Origin: Streptomyces griseoviridis | GTDB taxonomy: Bacteria; Actinomycetota; Actinomycetes; Streptomycetales; Streptomycetaceae | Direction: 5' to 3' | Assembly: GCF_005222485.1 (NCBI RefSeq) | Contig: NZ_CP029078.1 | Location: 1,488,001 to 1,552,000, forward strand | Length of the DNA stretch: 64,000 bases | Part shown: piece by piece, positions 33,713-42,753 of the stretch | Position numbering within the stretch: the first letter of the stretch is position 1 | Layout of the letters: every line of letters starts with the position of its first letter | Notes under the pieces: model-generated | Seen by the model: only the letters and a program-made list of their open reading frames with translations | The model's database searches: none | What the model was told of the DNA's origin: nothing | Position numbers and translations under genes: made by a program

Positions 33713-36366
33713 GCGAGCTGATGGACGCGGTGCGGGCTGGGCACAAGGGCCGGACGGTGAGTCTGCTCGAAGCGATGACGGACGCCGAACGGCGCTCCCA
33801 CCTACCGGAGTTGAAGGAGCTGCGCAAGGAGCTGCGGGCGGCCCCGTGGGACGCGCCGGCCCGCAGGGCCTATCCCACGCTGTACCTGGCCGGGATCGTC
33901 TGCCAGACGGGTGCCTCGGCGGTCGCGGCCTGGATCGCCGCGAGCGACATGCGCTGGCCCACCCCGTCCCCGGCGCTGCTGCTGCGGCTGCTGGGCGGCC
34001 GTCCCGCCGACTGGCTGGCCGATCTCGCCCACCGGCTCGCCCAGCGTCCGGAGTCGACCGGAGTCTCCTACCCGCTGATGTCCGGGCTGGTCAGGCTGGC
34101 GGGCTGCCCCGCGCCGACGACCGACGCCTATGTGCGGGGGTGGGTGGGCGACATGGAGGACAACCGGCAGCGCGGGTGCACGCTGGAGGACCGGCTGCGC
34201 GCCGACCCGCATCTGGAGCCGATGGTGAGCGCGTTGTTCGAGACGAACGACATCGGCGGCCGTCTCGAGTGGGGTGCCGGTCAGGGTCCGGGCACCTGGG
34301 CCGGCGCACTGGCCCGGCTCACCGTCGACGGACCGCTCGACCGCAAGATGATCGTCGACGCGTGCGTCTCCCGGCTGCTGCGCGGCGGCACCAGCTCCGA
34401 CAGCCGGGCGTTCCTGCGCCTCCTCACGACCCTCGACCTCACGCGGGAGGAGCGGAGTGAGCGGGTCGCGGACTGGCAGGGGCTCGCCTCCGACGCGCCG
34501 TCCCCGGTGGCCGCGCACGCCCAGACCGTGCTCGGCGAACTGGCCCTCGCGGGCGAGTTGACGCCACGGCAGCTGGCGGAGATGTCGGGCGCGGTGCTGT
34601 TCCGCACCGAGAAGAAGCTGGTGCGCGCCCAGTTGGTGCTGCTCGGCAAGGTGCTCGCACGGGACGCGGCCTCGGCGGACACGCTGCTGCCCGCCGTCGC
34701 CCAGGGCTTCGGGCACCAGGACCCTGACATCCAGGAGCGGTCCCTGAAGCTCGCCGAACGCCATCTGAAGAAGGCGTCGGACCCCGGGACGCGGGCCGAA
34801 CTGCTACTGGCGGCTGAGCAGTTGCATACGGGTCTGCGCACCCGCGCGGCCGACCTCCTGGGCACCTCGCCCGCGGCCCCCGAGGAGGAGGACTACCAGG
34901 AGTACCTGCCGCCGTTCCCCGAGCCGACACGGCTCGCTCCGCCGCCCGCCACCGCTCCCGAGGCCGCCGAGGAGGTCAGCGCGGCGCTGGCGTCGCCGCC
35001 GTCCGTCGCGGAGTTCGAGCGGGCGCTCGACGGACTGGTGCGGTGGGCGCACCAGGACCAGAAGGGCCTCTCGGCGGCGCTCGAACCGGTGTTCGCGCGT
35101 TGCTGGTGGGACAAGGACGAGGCCCAGGGCGCCCGTTCCGCGGAGAGCCGGTTCATCACCAACGGCAGCGGGGTGTTCACCGCGTCGAGCGGACTGGAGA
35201 TCCTGCTCGCCACGGTGCGCGGCAAGATCCGCACCGGGAAGCTGCTGGCGGTGGTCCGCACGGGCGTCTCCCCGAGCGGCTGCGCACACGCCGCTCCCGC
35301 CGCGGCGTTCGAGGCACGGCTGTGGGAGGTGGCGTACCGGATACGGACCGAACCGCTGCCGTTCCTGCTGTCCACACCGACCTGGAGCACGGGCCTGCTG
35401 GAGCCGGACGAACTGGTCGACCGCCTGGACGCCTACCGGCGATCGGGCGCGCGGGTCGCGGAGACCGACTTCGCGCAGGCGCTGCTGCGGGTGCGGCGCG
35501 CGGACCCGGTGGCCGCAGCTGCCGCCGCCGGACGCGCCGCCGCACTGGGCACCGCTGAAGGGGCACGGCTGGCGGCCTGGCTCACCGCCGAGGTACCGCA
35601 GCCCACGTCCAGCCGCAGGACCCACGGCGGCCGGCTGCTCGTCGAGCTGAACGAGGTCCCCGATCTTCAGGACGGCTTCCCTGACGCGTACCGGCCGTTG
35701 GGCGAGCCGGTGCGGGGCTTCAAGGGCTGGCAGTGCTACCGCCACGACCACGCGCTCCAGCGGCAGTGGCTGGCGATCCTGCCGGAGCGGCGCGAGCTGA
35801 CGGCAGGCTGGCTGCTGCCGGAGATGTCCCACCTCGCCGTGGACGGCGCCCGGGGGACCGCCGGCGTCCTGCCGCAACTGGCAGAGACAGGCGGTGCGGC
35901 GGGCGAGGCGCTGCACCTGTGCCTGGCGTACGGGCTCTCCGCCCGGCACCCCGAGGACCGGCTCGCGACGGTGGACGCGCTGCTGACGCTCGCGGCAGGC
36001 GGCGGGCTCTCCGCCGAGCGGCTGGGCACGGAGATCCGGCTGCTGATACGGACCGGCGCGCTGAAGCCGACGCGGCTGGCGGAGTCGCTCCGCACGGCGG
36101 CGGCCACGGGCGCCTACCGCACCGTCTGGGAGGTGCTCGAACACGCGCTTCCGCCGCTGCTGGCGGACCTCTCGTTCGGCGGGACCCCGGCACACGGGCT
36201 CGGGGACCTGGTGGGGGTGGCGGCGGAGTGCGCGGAGCGGTGCGGGGCGCGGGGCGCACTGCCGCACCTGGACCGGGCGGCGGAGCGACGCGGCACCTCG
36301 ATGCTGGTGACGCAGGCCCGCCGGCTCCGTGACACCCTCGCGACGCCCGCAACATCGCCGCAATGA
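33709..36366 (+). CDS. DUF6493-like helical-repeat protein
   Basis: 885 aa beginning MSELMDAVRAGHKGRTVSLLEAM, rich in amphipathic helices throughout (DPDIQERSLKLAERHLKKA; LGELALAGELTPRQLAEM), suggesting a HEAT-like solenoid. The C-terminal region has a conserved YRPLGEPVRGFKGWQCYRHD and LPEMSHLAVDG, which I associate with the DUF6493 family. The start overlaps the SWIM gene stop by 4 nt. The pair probably forms a complex; its role is not known. Confidence 0.6.
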   Translation: MSELMDAVRAGHKGRTVSLLEAMTDAERRSHLPELKELRKELRAAPWDAPARRAYPTLYLAGIVCQTGASAVAAWIAASDMRWPTPSPALLLRLLGGRPADWLADLAHRLAQRPESTGVSYPLMSGLVRLAGCPAPTTDAYVRGWVGDMEDNRQRGCTLEDRLRADPHLEPMVSALFETNDIGGRLEWGAGQGPGTWAGALARLTVDGPLDRKMIVDACVSRLLRGGTSSDSRAFLRLLTTLDLTREERSERVADWQGLASDAPSPVAAHAQTVLGELALAGELTPRQLAEMSGAVLFRTEKKLVRAQLVLLGKVLARDAASADTLLPAVAQGFGHQDPDIQERSLKLAERHLKKASDPGTRAELLLAAEQLHTGLRTRAADLLGTSPAAPEEEDYQEYLPPFPEPTRLAPPPATAPEAAEEVSAALASPPSVAEFERALDGLVRWAHQDQKGLSAALEPVFARCWWDKDEAQGARSAESRFITNGSGVFTASSGLEILLATVRGKIRTGKLLAVVRTGVSPSGCAHAAPAAAFEARLWEVAYRIRTEPLPFLLSTPTWSTGLLEPDELVDRLDAYRRSGARVAETDFAQALLRVRRADPVAAAAAAGRAAALGTAEGARLAAWLTAEVPQPTSSRRTHGGRLLVELNEVPDLQDGFPDAYRPLGEPVRGFKGWQCYRHDHALQRQWLAILPERRELTAGWLLPEMSHLAVDGARGTAGVLPQLAETGGAAGEALHLCLAYGLSARHPEDRLATVDALLTLAAGGGLSAERLGTEIRLLIRTGALKPTRLAESLRTAAATGAYRTVWEVLEHALPPLLADLSFGGTPAHGLGDLVGVAAECAERCGARGALPHLDRAAERRGTSMLVTQARRLRDTLATPATSPQ

Positions 36367-36452
36367 AACCGACAAAGGGGGCATAGACACGCTTTACCCA
36401 TCGGTCACAGATCGTTCGCGATCACGCAACACCGTTCCTTCACAGTGGGTGC

Positions 36453-37961
36453 ATGACTCGAAACCTGTCCGATGTGACACGTGCGAAGAACGGGCGTCCG
36501 GTGCACCACTGGCGGCGGGACGTCGTCGAGCTGGCCGCGCTGTTCACGGCGGTCGCCGTGGCCGACGCCGTGGCCAACCTGATCGGGCACGGGCCCGGGG
36601 GCATCACGCTGCTGCTGATCTCGGCGGTGGTGCTGGCCGCGACGGCGGGCTTCCACATCTGGTGGTCACGCCGCCACGGTCACGCGCCGCCGGTGATCGA
36701 TACCGGTGCCCGGCCGCCGTCCCAGGGACAGCAGGCCGGGCCGTCCGCACCACTGACCGGGACGGCCCCGGGGACCTCGGGGACCGCGGCGGCCTCGATG
36801 AGCGCGGCGACCGCACCCACTCCGGAGACCGTGCCGGCGGCGAGCACGCTGTGGCGGATGCGGACGACGGTGAAGGACGAGCCGGGGTCGCTCGCGGAGC
36901 TGTGCACCGCACTCGCCGGGAGCCGGGTCGACATCCTGAGCCTCCAGACGCACCCGCTGGCCGACGGCACCGTGGACGAGTTCCTGCTGCGGGCCCCCGC
37001 CGGCCTCACCGCCTCGGCGCTGACCCGGGTGGTGGCGGTGGCCGGCGGCAGCGACACCTGGATCGAGCGGGCCGACGCCCACGACCTGGTGGACGCGCCG
37101 ACCCGGGTCCTCGGCCTGGCCGCCCGGACCGCCCTGGACGCGGCGGAACTGCCGCTGGCGCTGCGCCAGTTGCTGGGCCGCTGCACCATCCGCCAGTCGC
37201 CCGCGGGAGCCTCCGACGCCGGTCGGGGTCCGGTGGGGGCGCCGGTCGAAGGGGCCCTGGAGGACACCGTGCTGCGGCTGCGGGCGCCGGAGGGCGGAGT
37301 GATCACCGTGGAGCGGCCGTATCTGCCGTTCACGCCGACGGAGTTCGCGCGGGCGCGCGCCCTGGTCGACCTGGACGCCCGGCTCGGTCCCCGGATGCCG
37401 CACGGCGAGGACGTCCTGACCCTGCCGGAGGGCAACGAGATCACCGTCCGCCGGGCGGACGTCCGGGATCTGGAGGCCGCGAAGGAGATGCACGAGCGGT
37501 GCTCGCCGCGGTCGTTGGGGATGCGCTACCACGGGCCGGTCGGGGACGCGGACCGCTATCTGAACCACCTGCTCAGCCCGCGCTACGGCCGCACGCTCGC
37601 GGTGCAGACCGCCTCGGGCCGGATCGTGGGCCTCGGCCATCTGCTCTGGGACGGCGACGAGACGGAGGTCGCGCTGCTCGTCGAGGACGGCTGGCAGCGC
37701 CGGGGCATCGGCGCCGAGCTGCTGCGCCGGCTGGTGGCGATGGCCGCCGAGGCGGGCTGCGAGAGCGTGTACGCGGTGACACAGGCGTCGAACACCGGCA
37801 TGGTCGCGGCGATGCGCGGGCTCGAACTGCCCCTCGACTACCAGATCGAGGAAGGCACCCTGGTCGTCACCGCCCGCCTGGAGTCCGCGCGGGCAGCGGC
37901 GGCGGCCGCGGCGGCGGAGGAACAGCGCGCCGAGCACGTGGAGCGGATCATCAAGGACTGA
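36453..37961 (+). CDS. ACT-GNAT acetyltransferase with N-terminal membrane segment
   Basis: 502 aa. One or two hydrophobic helices at about 27-72 (LAALFTAVAVADAVANLIG; GITLLLISAVVLAATAGFHI), then a Pro/Thr linker, an ACT domain at about 130-210 (VKDEPGSLAELCTALAGSRV, DILSLQTHPL), and a GNAT domain at about 330-480 (TVRRADVRDLEAAKEMHERC; EDGWQRRGIGAELLRRL). ACT-GNAT enzymes in actinobacteria acetylate proteins in response to amino acids; a membrane anchor is unusual. The C-terminus is Ala/Glu-rich. It has its own promoter region (36367-36452). Confidence 0.78.
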   Translation: MTRNLSDVTRAKNGRPVHHWRRDVVELAALFTAVAVADAVANLIGHGPGGITLLLISAVVLAATAGFHIWWSRRHGHAPPVIDTGARPPSQGQQAGPSAPLTGTAPGTSGTAAASMSAATAPTPETVPAASTLWRMRTTVKDEPGSLAELCTALAGSRVDILSLQTHPLADGTVDEFLLRAPAGLTASALTRVVAVAGGSDTWIERADAHDLVDAPTRVLGLAARTALDAAELPLALRQLLGRCTIRQSPAGASDAGRGPVGAPVEGALEDTVLRLRAPEGGVITVERPYLPFTPTEFARARALVDLDARLGPRMPHGEDVLTLPEGNEITVRRADVRDLEAAKEMHERCSPRSLGMRYHGPVGDADRYLNHLLSPRYGRTLAVQTASGRIVGLGHLLWDGDETEVALLVEDGWQRRGIGAELLRRLVAMAAEAGCESVYAVTQASNTGMVAAMRGLELPLDYQIEEGTLVVTARLESARAAAAAAAAEEQRAEHVERIIKD

Positions 37962-38026
37962 GCCGGGAAGGACCGGCCCGGGTCGCCCCGGGGCGCGTCG
38001 GGCGACCCGAGCGGCCGGAACGGCCG

Positions 38027-38095
38027 GAACGGGTGACACGGCCTGAACGGGTGACACGGCCTGAACGGGTGACACGGCCTGAACGGGTGACACGG
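38027..38095. repeat. 18-bp tandem repeat, four copies
   Basis: GAACGGGTGACACGGCCT is repeated head to tail at 38027, 38045, 38063 and 38081, the last incomplete. It is followed by variant GTGAC-containing units to about 38165. Intergenic, downstream of the ACT-GNAT gene. Confidence 0.85.
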
Positions 38096-38174
38096 ACGAG
38101 TGACAGGCCCGAGTGACAAGTCCCGAATGGCAGGTCACGCGTGACGAACGGCGAGTGACGAGTGACGAGCAGGG

Positions 38175-38203
38175 AAGGGCCCGGCGTGACCCGCCGGGCC
38201 CTT
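38175..38203. terminator. Bidirectional terminator
   Basis: AAGGGCCCGGCG (38175-38186) and CGCCGGGCCCTT (38192-38203) make a perfect 12-bp stem with a 5-nt loop and flanking AA/TT, between convergent genes. Confidence 0.85.
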
Positions 38204-38251
38204 TGCGTGCTCCCGCGCTCCGAGGGCGACGGACCGGGCCCGCACGCCGCC

Positions 38252-39736
38252 TCAGACCAGCCGCACCGCCCCGTGCAGGGCGAGATCCCCCGCAGCCGCA
38301 CCGTCCGCACCGCCGCCCGTCCCCGCACCGCCGTCCAAGTCGCCGTTCGCCCTCGCACCGCCACCTAGGCCACCGCCCGTCTCCGCCCCGCCGCCCAAGC
38401 CACCGCCCGTCTCCGCACCGCCGCCCAGGCCACCGCCCGTCTCCGCACCGCCGCCCAAGCCACCGCCCGTCTCCGCACCGCCGCCCAAGCCACCGCCCAT
38501 CCCCGCACCGCCTCCCAAGCCACCGCCCATCCCCGCACCGCCTCCCACGTCACCGCCCGTCTCCGCGCCGCCGGTCAGGTCACTCCCCGTACCCGCGCCA
38601 CGGCCGTCCAGTGCGTGGTCCAGGTCGGTCCACAGGTCGTCGACGTCCTCCAGGCCCACCGAGAGGCGCAGCAGGCGGTCGGTGACGCCCGCGCCGTGTC
38701 GGTCGGCCGGGTCGACGACGCGGTGGCTGATGGAGGCGGGGTGCTGGATGAGGGTGTCGACGCTGCCGAGGCTGACGGCGGGGGTGATCAGCCGGACGCC
38801 GGCGATGACGTCGTGCGGGTCGCCCGCGACCTCGAAGGCGATCATCGCGCCGCCGACGCGCGGGTAGTGGACGCGGGTGACGCGCGGGTCGGCGCGGAGC
38901 CTGCGGACCAGTTCGGCGGCGTTGGCGGAGGCGGCGCGGACCCGGACCGGCAGCGTGGACAGGCCGCGCAGCAGCAGATAGCCGGCCAGCGGATGCAGCA
39001 CACCGCCGGTGGCGAACCGTATCTGCCGCAGCCGTCCGGCGAGTTCCTCGTCGCAGGCCACCACGCCCGCCAGGACGTCCCCGTGGCCGCCGAGGTACTT
39101 GGTGGCGCTGTGCAGCACCAGCCGCGCCCCCTGTTCGGCGGGCCGTTGCAGGACGGGCGTCGCGAAGGTGTTGTCGACGAGCAGCGGCACCGAGCCGCAG
39201 GAGTGCGCGACGGCCCGCAGGTCGACCTCGGCGAGGGTCGGGTTGGCCGGGGACTCGACGAGCACCAGGCCGGTGTCGGGGCGCAGCGCGTCGGTGATGC
39301 CGGCCGGGTCGGTCCAGGTGACCTCGGTGCCGAGCAGCCCGGCGGTCAGCAGGTGGTCGCTGCACCCGTACAGGGGGCGGACGGCGACCACGTGCCGCAG
39401 CCCGGCCGAGGCCCTGGCCAGCAGGACGGCGGTCAGCGCGGCCATGCCGCTGGCGAAGGCGACCGCGGCGGGGGTGCCTTCGAGGCGGGCGAGGGCGGTC
39501 TCGAAGCGGGCGACGGTCGGGTTGCCGAGGCGGCCATAGACGGGCGGGCCGTCCGGTTCGGCGCCGGTGGCGGCGAAGGCGTCGACGCGGGCGGCCTCGG
39601 CCCGGCTGTCGTGGGAGGGGTAGGTGGTCGACAGGTCGATGGGCGGGGCGTGCAGTCCCTGCCGGGCGAGGTCGTCGCGGCCGGCGTGCACGGCCTCGGT
39701 CGCCAGTGCGCGCGGTGCGGTACGCGGGGAGTCCAT
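38252..39736 (-). CDS. Trans-sulfuration PLP enzyme with decapeptide-repeat tail
   Basis: 494 aa. The first ~375 residues are a cystathionine gamma-synthase/lyase-type enzyme: VYGRLGNPTVARFETALARL, VDNTFATPVLQRP and the PLP lysine K213 in HSATKYLGGHGD. The substrate (cystathionine, homocysteine or methionine) cannot be chosen by eye. The last ~110 residues are nine decapeptides of the type GGAETGGGLG or GGAGMGGGLG, encoded by 30-bp tandem repeats. ATG 39736 is 60 bp from a divergent Lrp-type regulator that probably controls it. Confidence 0.85.
   Translation of the reverse strand: MDSPRTAPRALATEAVHAGRDDLARQGLHAPPIDLSTTYPSHDSRAEAARVDAFAATGAEPDGPPVYGRLGNPTVARFETALARLEGTPAAVAFASGMAALTAVLLARASAGLRHVVAVRPLYGCSDHLLTAGLLGTEVTWTDPAGITDALRPDTGLVLVESPANPTLAEVDLRAVAHSCGSVPLLVDNTFATPVLQRPAEQGARLVLHSATKYLGGHGDVLAGVVACDEELAGRLRQIRFATGGVLHPLAGYLLLRGLSTLPVRVRAASANAAELVRRLRADPRVTRVHYPRVGGAMIAFEVAGDPHDVIAGVRLITPAVSLGSVDTLIQHPASISHRVVDPADRHGAGVTDRLLRLSVGLEDVDDLWTDLDHALDGRGAGTGSDLTGGAETGGDVGGGAGMGGGLGGGAGMGGGLGGGAETGGGLGGGAETGGGLGGGAETGGGLGGGAETGGGLGGGARANGDLDGGAGTGGGADGAAAGDLALHGAVRLV
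38300..38575 (-). repeat. 30-bp tandem repeat coding the Gly-rich tail
   Basis: About nine direct repeats of 30 bp, translated on the minus strand as G-G-A-x-x-G-G-G-L-G units. Copies differ at few positions, so the array is a likely site of copy-number change. Not CRISPR: there are no unique spacers and it is in frame. Confidence 0.85.
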
Positions 39737-39784
39737 GGAGGGAAGGGTGAACACCGGCCGGTCCTGGGTGGGCAACTCCCGTGC

Positions 39785-39790
39785 TACGTT
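39785..39790 (+). promoter_or_regulatory. -10 element TACGTT, leaderless Lrp gene
   Basis: TACGTT ends 6 nt before ATG 39797 in the 60-bp divergent region, consistent with a leaderless transcript. Confidence 0.45.
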
Positions 39791-39796
39791 CGGCCG

Positions 39797-40288
39797 ATGA
39801 CCGAGTCCGTCGTACTGGATCCGGTGGATCTGCGTCTGCTGGGGCTGCTCCAGAACGACGCCCGGACCACCTATCGGGACCTCGCCGCGCAGGTCGGGGT
39901 GGCGCCGTCGACCTGCCTCGACCGGGTGACGCGGCTGCGCCGCTCCGGGGTGATCCTCGGGCATCAGCTGCGGCTCGATCCGGCCAAGCTCGGGCGGGGT
40001 CTCGAAGCGCTGCTGTCCGTGCAGGTCAGACCGCACAGGCGGGAGCTGGTGGGGCCGTTCGTGGAGCGGATCAGGGCGCTGCCCGAGTCGCGGACCGTCT
40101 TCCACCTGACCGGCCCCGACGACTATCTGGTCCATGTCGCGGTCGCCGACATGGCCGATCTGCAACGGCTGGTCCTGGACGGGTTCACGGCCCGGCCTGA
40201 GGTGGCGCGGGTGGAGACCCGGCTGATCTTCCAGCAGTGGGAGTGCGGGCCGCTGCTGCCGCCTACGCCCTCGGCGCAATCAGGGTGA
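39797..40288 (+). CDS. Lrp/AsnC family regulator
   Basis: 163 aa. HTH at about 8-55 (DLRLLGLLQNDARTTYRDLA, then AQVGVAPSTCLDRVTRL) and RAM-type effector domain at about 65-145 (LEALLSVQVRPHRRELVGPF; SRTVFHLTGPDDYLVHVAV). Divergent from the trans-sulfuration gene, so it probably senses an amino acid and regulates that enzyme. ATG 39797 follows a -10 hexamer. Confidence 0.88.
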   Translation: MTESVVLDPVDLRLLGLLQNDARTTYRDLAAQVGVAPSTCLDRVTRLRRSGVILGHQLRLDPAKLGRGLEALLSVQVRPHRRELVGPFVERIRALPESRTVFHLTGPDDYLVHVAVADMADLQRLVLDGFTARPEVARVETRLIFQQWECGPLLPPTPSAQSG

Positions 40289-40320
40289 CGTGCGACGCGG
40301 GTCCGTACGAGGATGGCGGT

Positions 40321-42012
40321 ATGTCTGACACCAACAACCCGCTGCCCCGTGCGGTCGCCGACGCGTACGTCGACGATCTCATCGCCCTCGACCCGATCAC
40401 CGGCACCTACCTGGGTGTGAAGGAGAGTTCGAGCCGGCTGCCCGACACCTCGCCGGCGGGACAGGAGGCGCTCGCCGCGCTCCAGCGGGCGACGCTCGCG
40501 AAGCTGGACGAGGCCGAGCGGCGGCCCGGCGCGGACACCGACAGTGAACGCCGGTGCGGACGGCTGCTGCGTGAGCGTCTGACCGCGGAGATCGCGGTGC
40601 ACGAGGCGGACGAGGGCCTGCGCTCGGTCGGCAACATGGGGACGGCCGTGCACGCGGTCCGCGACATCTTCACGGTCACGCCCAGCGGGACGGTGGCGGA
40701 GTGGACGGCGATCGTCGAGCGGCTGCGGGCGGTGCCGACGGCGCTGGCGGGCTACCGCGAGTCGCTGGCGCTGGGGCTCGAAAGGAAGCTGTACGCGTCG
40801 CCGCGTCCGACGGCGACCTTCGTGACGCAGCTCGGCGAGTGGGCGGACACCGACGGCAACGGCCTCGGCTGGTTCGAGGACTTCGTGTCGGCGGGCCCCG
40901 CTGAGCTGCGCGCCAAGCTGGACGAGGCGGCGGGCGCGGCGACGGCGGCCGTGGTCGAGCTGCGGGACTGGATGCGGGACGTGTACGCGCCGACGATCGA
41001 GGGCGCCCCGAACACGGTGGGCCGTGAGCGGTACGCCCGCTGGTCGCGCTACTTCAACGGCACGGATCTCGATCTGGACGAGGCGTACGCGTACGGCTGG
41101 TCGGAGTACCACCGGCTGCTCGCCGAGATGAGGCGGGAGGCGGAGCGGGTCCTGCCCGGCGCCGAGACGCCGTGGGCGGCGCTCGCCCACCTGGACGAGC
41201 ACGGCCGGCACATCGAGGGCGTCGACGAGGTCAGGGACTGGCTCCAGGGCCTGATGGACGAGGCGATCGAGAAGCTGGACGGCACCCACTTCGACCTCGC
41301 CGACGACGTACGGAAGGTGGAGTCGCGGATCGCGCCGCCCGGCAGCGCGGCGGCCCCCTACTACACGTCCCCGTCGGAGGACTTCTCGCGTCCCGGCCGC
41401 ACCTGGCTGCCGACGATGGGCCAGACCCGCTTCCCGGTCTACGACCTGGTGTCGACGTGGTACCACGAGGGCGTGCCCGGCCATCACCTCCAGCTCGCGC
41501 AGTGGGTGCACGTCGCCGGGGACCTCTCCCGCTACCAGGCGGCCGTCGGCATGGTCAGCGCCAACGCCGAGGGCTGGGCGCTGTACGCGGAGCGGCTGAT
41601 GGACGAGCTGGGCTTCCTCACGGACGCCGAGCAGCGGCTCGGCTACCTGGACGCGCAGATGATGCGGGCCGCGCGGGTCATCGTCGACATCGGCATGCAC
41701 CTGGAGCTGGAGATTCCGGCGGACTCGCCGTTCCACCCCGGTGAGCGCTGGACGCCGGAGCTGGCGCAGGAGTTCTTCGGCGCGCACAGCAGCCGCCCGG
41801 CGGACTTCGTGGAGAGCGAGCTGACCCGCTATCTGACGATCCCGGGGCAGGCGATCGGCTACAAGCTGGGCGAACGCGCCTGGCTGCTGGGCCGGGAGAA
41901 GGCCCGCGAGCGCCACGGCGACGCGTTCGACCTGAAGGCGTGGCACATGGCGGCCCTGTCCCAGGGCTCGCTCGGCCTTGACGACCTGGTGGACGAGCTG
42001 TCCAAGCTCTGA
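40321..42012 (+). CDS. DUF885 family metallopeptidase-like protein
   Basis: 563 aa. The signature WYHEGVPGHHLQLAQ gives H382, E383 and H388 in the HExxPGHH form characteristic of DUF885. Further conserved parts are STWYHEG and NAEGWALYAERLMDELGF (probable third ligand Glu). No signal peptide is seen, so it should be cytosolic; substrate unknown. Starts at ATG 40321, 32 nt after the Lrp gene. Confidence 0.85.
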   Translation: MSDTNNPLPRAVADAYVDDLIALDPITGTYLGVKESSSRLPDTSPAGQEALAALQRATLAKLDEAERRPGADTDSERRCGRLLRERLTAEIAVHEADEGLRSVGNMGTAVHAVRDIFTVTPSGTVAEWTAIVERLRAVPTALAGYRESLALGLERKLYASPRPTATFVTQLGEWADTDGNGLGWFEDFVSAGPAELRAKLDEAAGAATAAVVELRDWMRDVYAPTIEGAPNTVGRERYARWSRYFNGTDLDLDEAYAYGWSEYHRLLAEMRREAERVLPGAETPWAALAHLDEHGRHIEGVDEVRDWLQGLMDEAIEKLDGTHFDLADDVRKVESRIAPPGSAAAPYYTSPSEDFSRPGRTWLPTMGQTRFPVYDLVSTWYHEGVPGHHLQLAQWVHVAGDLSRYQAAVGMVSANAEGWALYAERLMDELGFLTDAEQRLGYLDAQMMRAARVIVDIGMHLELEIPADSPFHPGERWTPELAQEFFGAHSSRPADFVESELTRYLTIPGQAIGYKLGERAWLLGREKARERHGDAFDLKAWHMAALSQGSLGLDDLVDELSKL

Positions 42013-42167
42013 GCGGGAGCAGGGCCGTCGGCCCGTCCGCCTCGTCGACGGCCGGCCCGACGACGAGGCGGACCGAAGGGCTGACGGACGGCGAGGCGGG
42101 CTGACGGGCTGGTGGCGAGCGGGACGGACGGAACGGCGGGGCCGTCCGGCGCACTCGTCCGGTCCGG

Positions 42168-42683
42168 CTACGCCTCGTCGAGCCTCCGCAGGTGCACCAG
42201 GCCGGCCCAGATCTCGGGCCCCGGTCTGACCGCGGACCGTACCGCGTAGTGGCCCGCGGCCAGGGTGATGCGGAGGGTGTCCGTGCGGGCGGGGGCGGTG
42301 CCGGGCCAGGCGGAGTCGAAGAGGACGACCGGGCCGGGGACGTTCCAGTGCCTCTCGTCCGTCCAGTCCGCGGTGGTGAGGGCGTCCCGCGCCCCGGCGA
42401 GGAGTTCGGCCTCGGTGTCGGCCGCGTACCAGCGGACGAGCGTGCCGTGCTCCGGGAGATAGGCGGTGGCGGCGGGTTCGTCGCCGAGGACGAGGGCGGT
42501 GCGGTCGCCGACCGGGAGCAGACCGAAGGCCGTGTCGATCTCGCAGGCCCGGTCGTAGTCGGAGGCCAGGTCGTCGCCGTCGGCCCCTGACCAGAACGGC
42601 AGGACCGTCTCCGGTACCGCGATGAGGGGTCCGCCGTCCGACTCGACCCACTCGACGGTCCCGGGTTCCGCGTATCGCACCAT
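42168..42683 (-). CDS. Imm21 family immunity protein (orphan)
   Basis: 171 aa from ATG 42683: MVRYAEPGTVEWVESDGGPL, then IAVPETVLPFWSGADGDD, DYDRACEID, LVLGDEPAATAYLPEHGTLV. These match the Imm21 family, whose members neutralise polymorphic toxins in Streptomyces. No toxin, Rhs or WXG100 gene lies nearby. It may be an orphan kept to resist kin toxins. Confidence 0.7.
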   Translation of the reverse strand: MVRYAEPGTVEWVESDGGPLIAVPETVLPFWSGADGDDLASDYDRACEIDTAFGLLPVGDRTALVLGDEPAATAYLPEHGTLVRWYAADTEAELLAGARDALTTADWTDERHWNVPGPVVLFDSAWPGTAPARTDTLRITLAAGHYAVRSAVRPGPEIWAGLVHLRRLDEA

Positions 42684-42753
42684 GGCGCCACACCGTACAC
42701 GCACGGCCGTCGATGTCGATCAACTGGCCCTGTGCGCAAGCCGCTTGGCGTGG

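Noticed and set aside
38300..38575. Regular 30-bp repeats resembling a CRISPR array
   Set aside because: They are directly adjacent with no unique spacers and read in frame as a Gly-rich protein tail.
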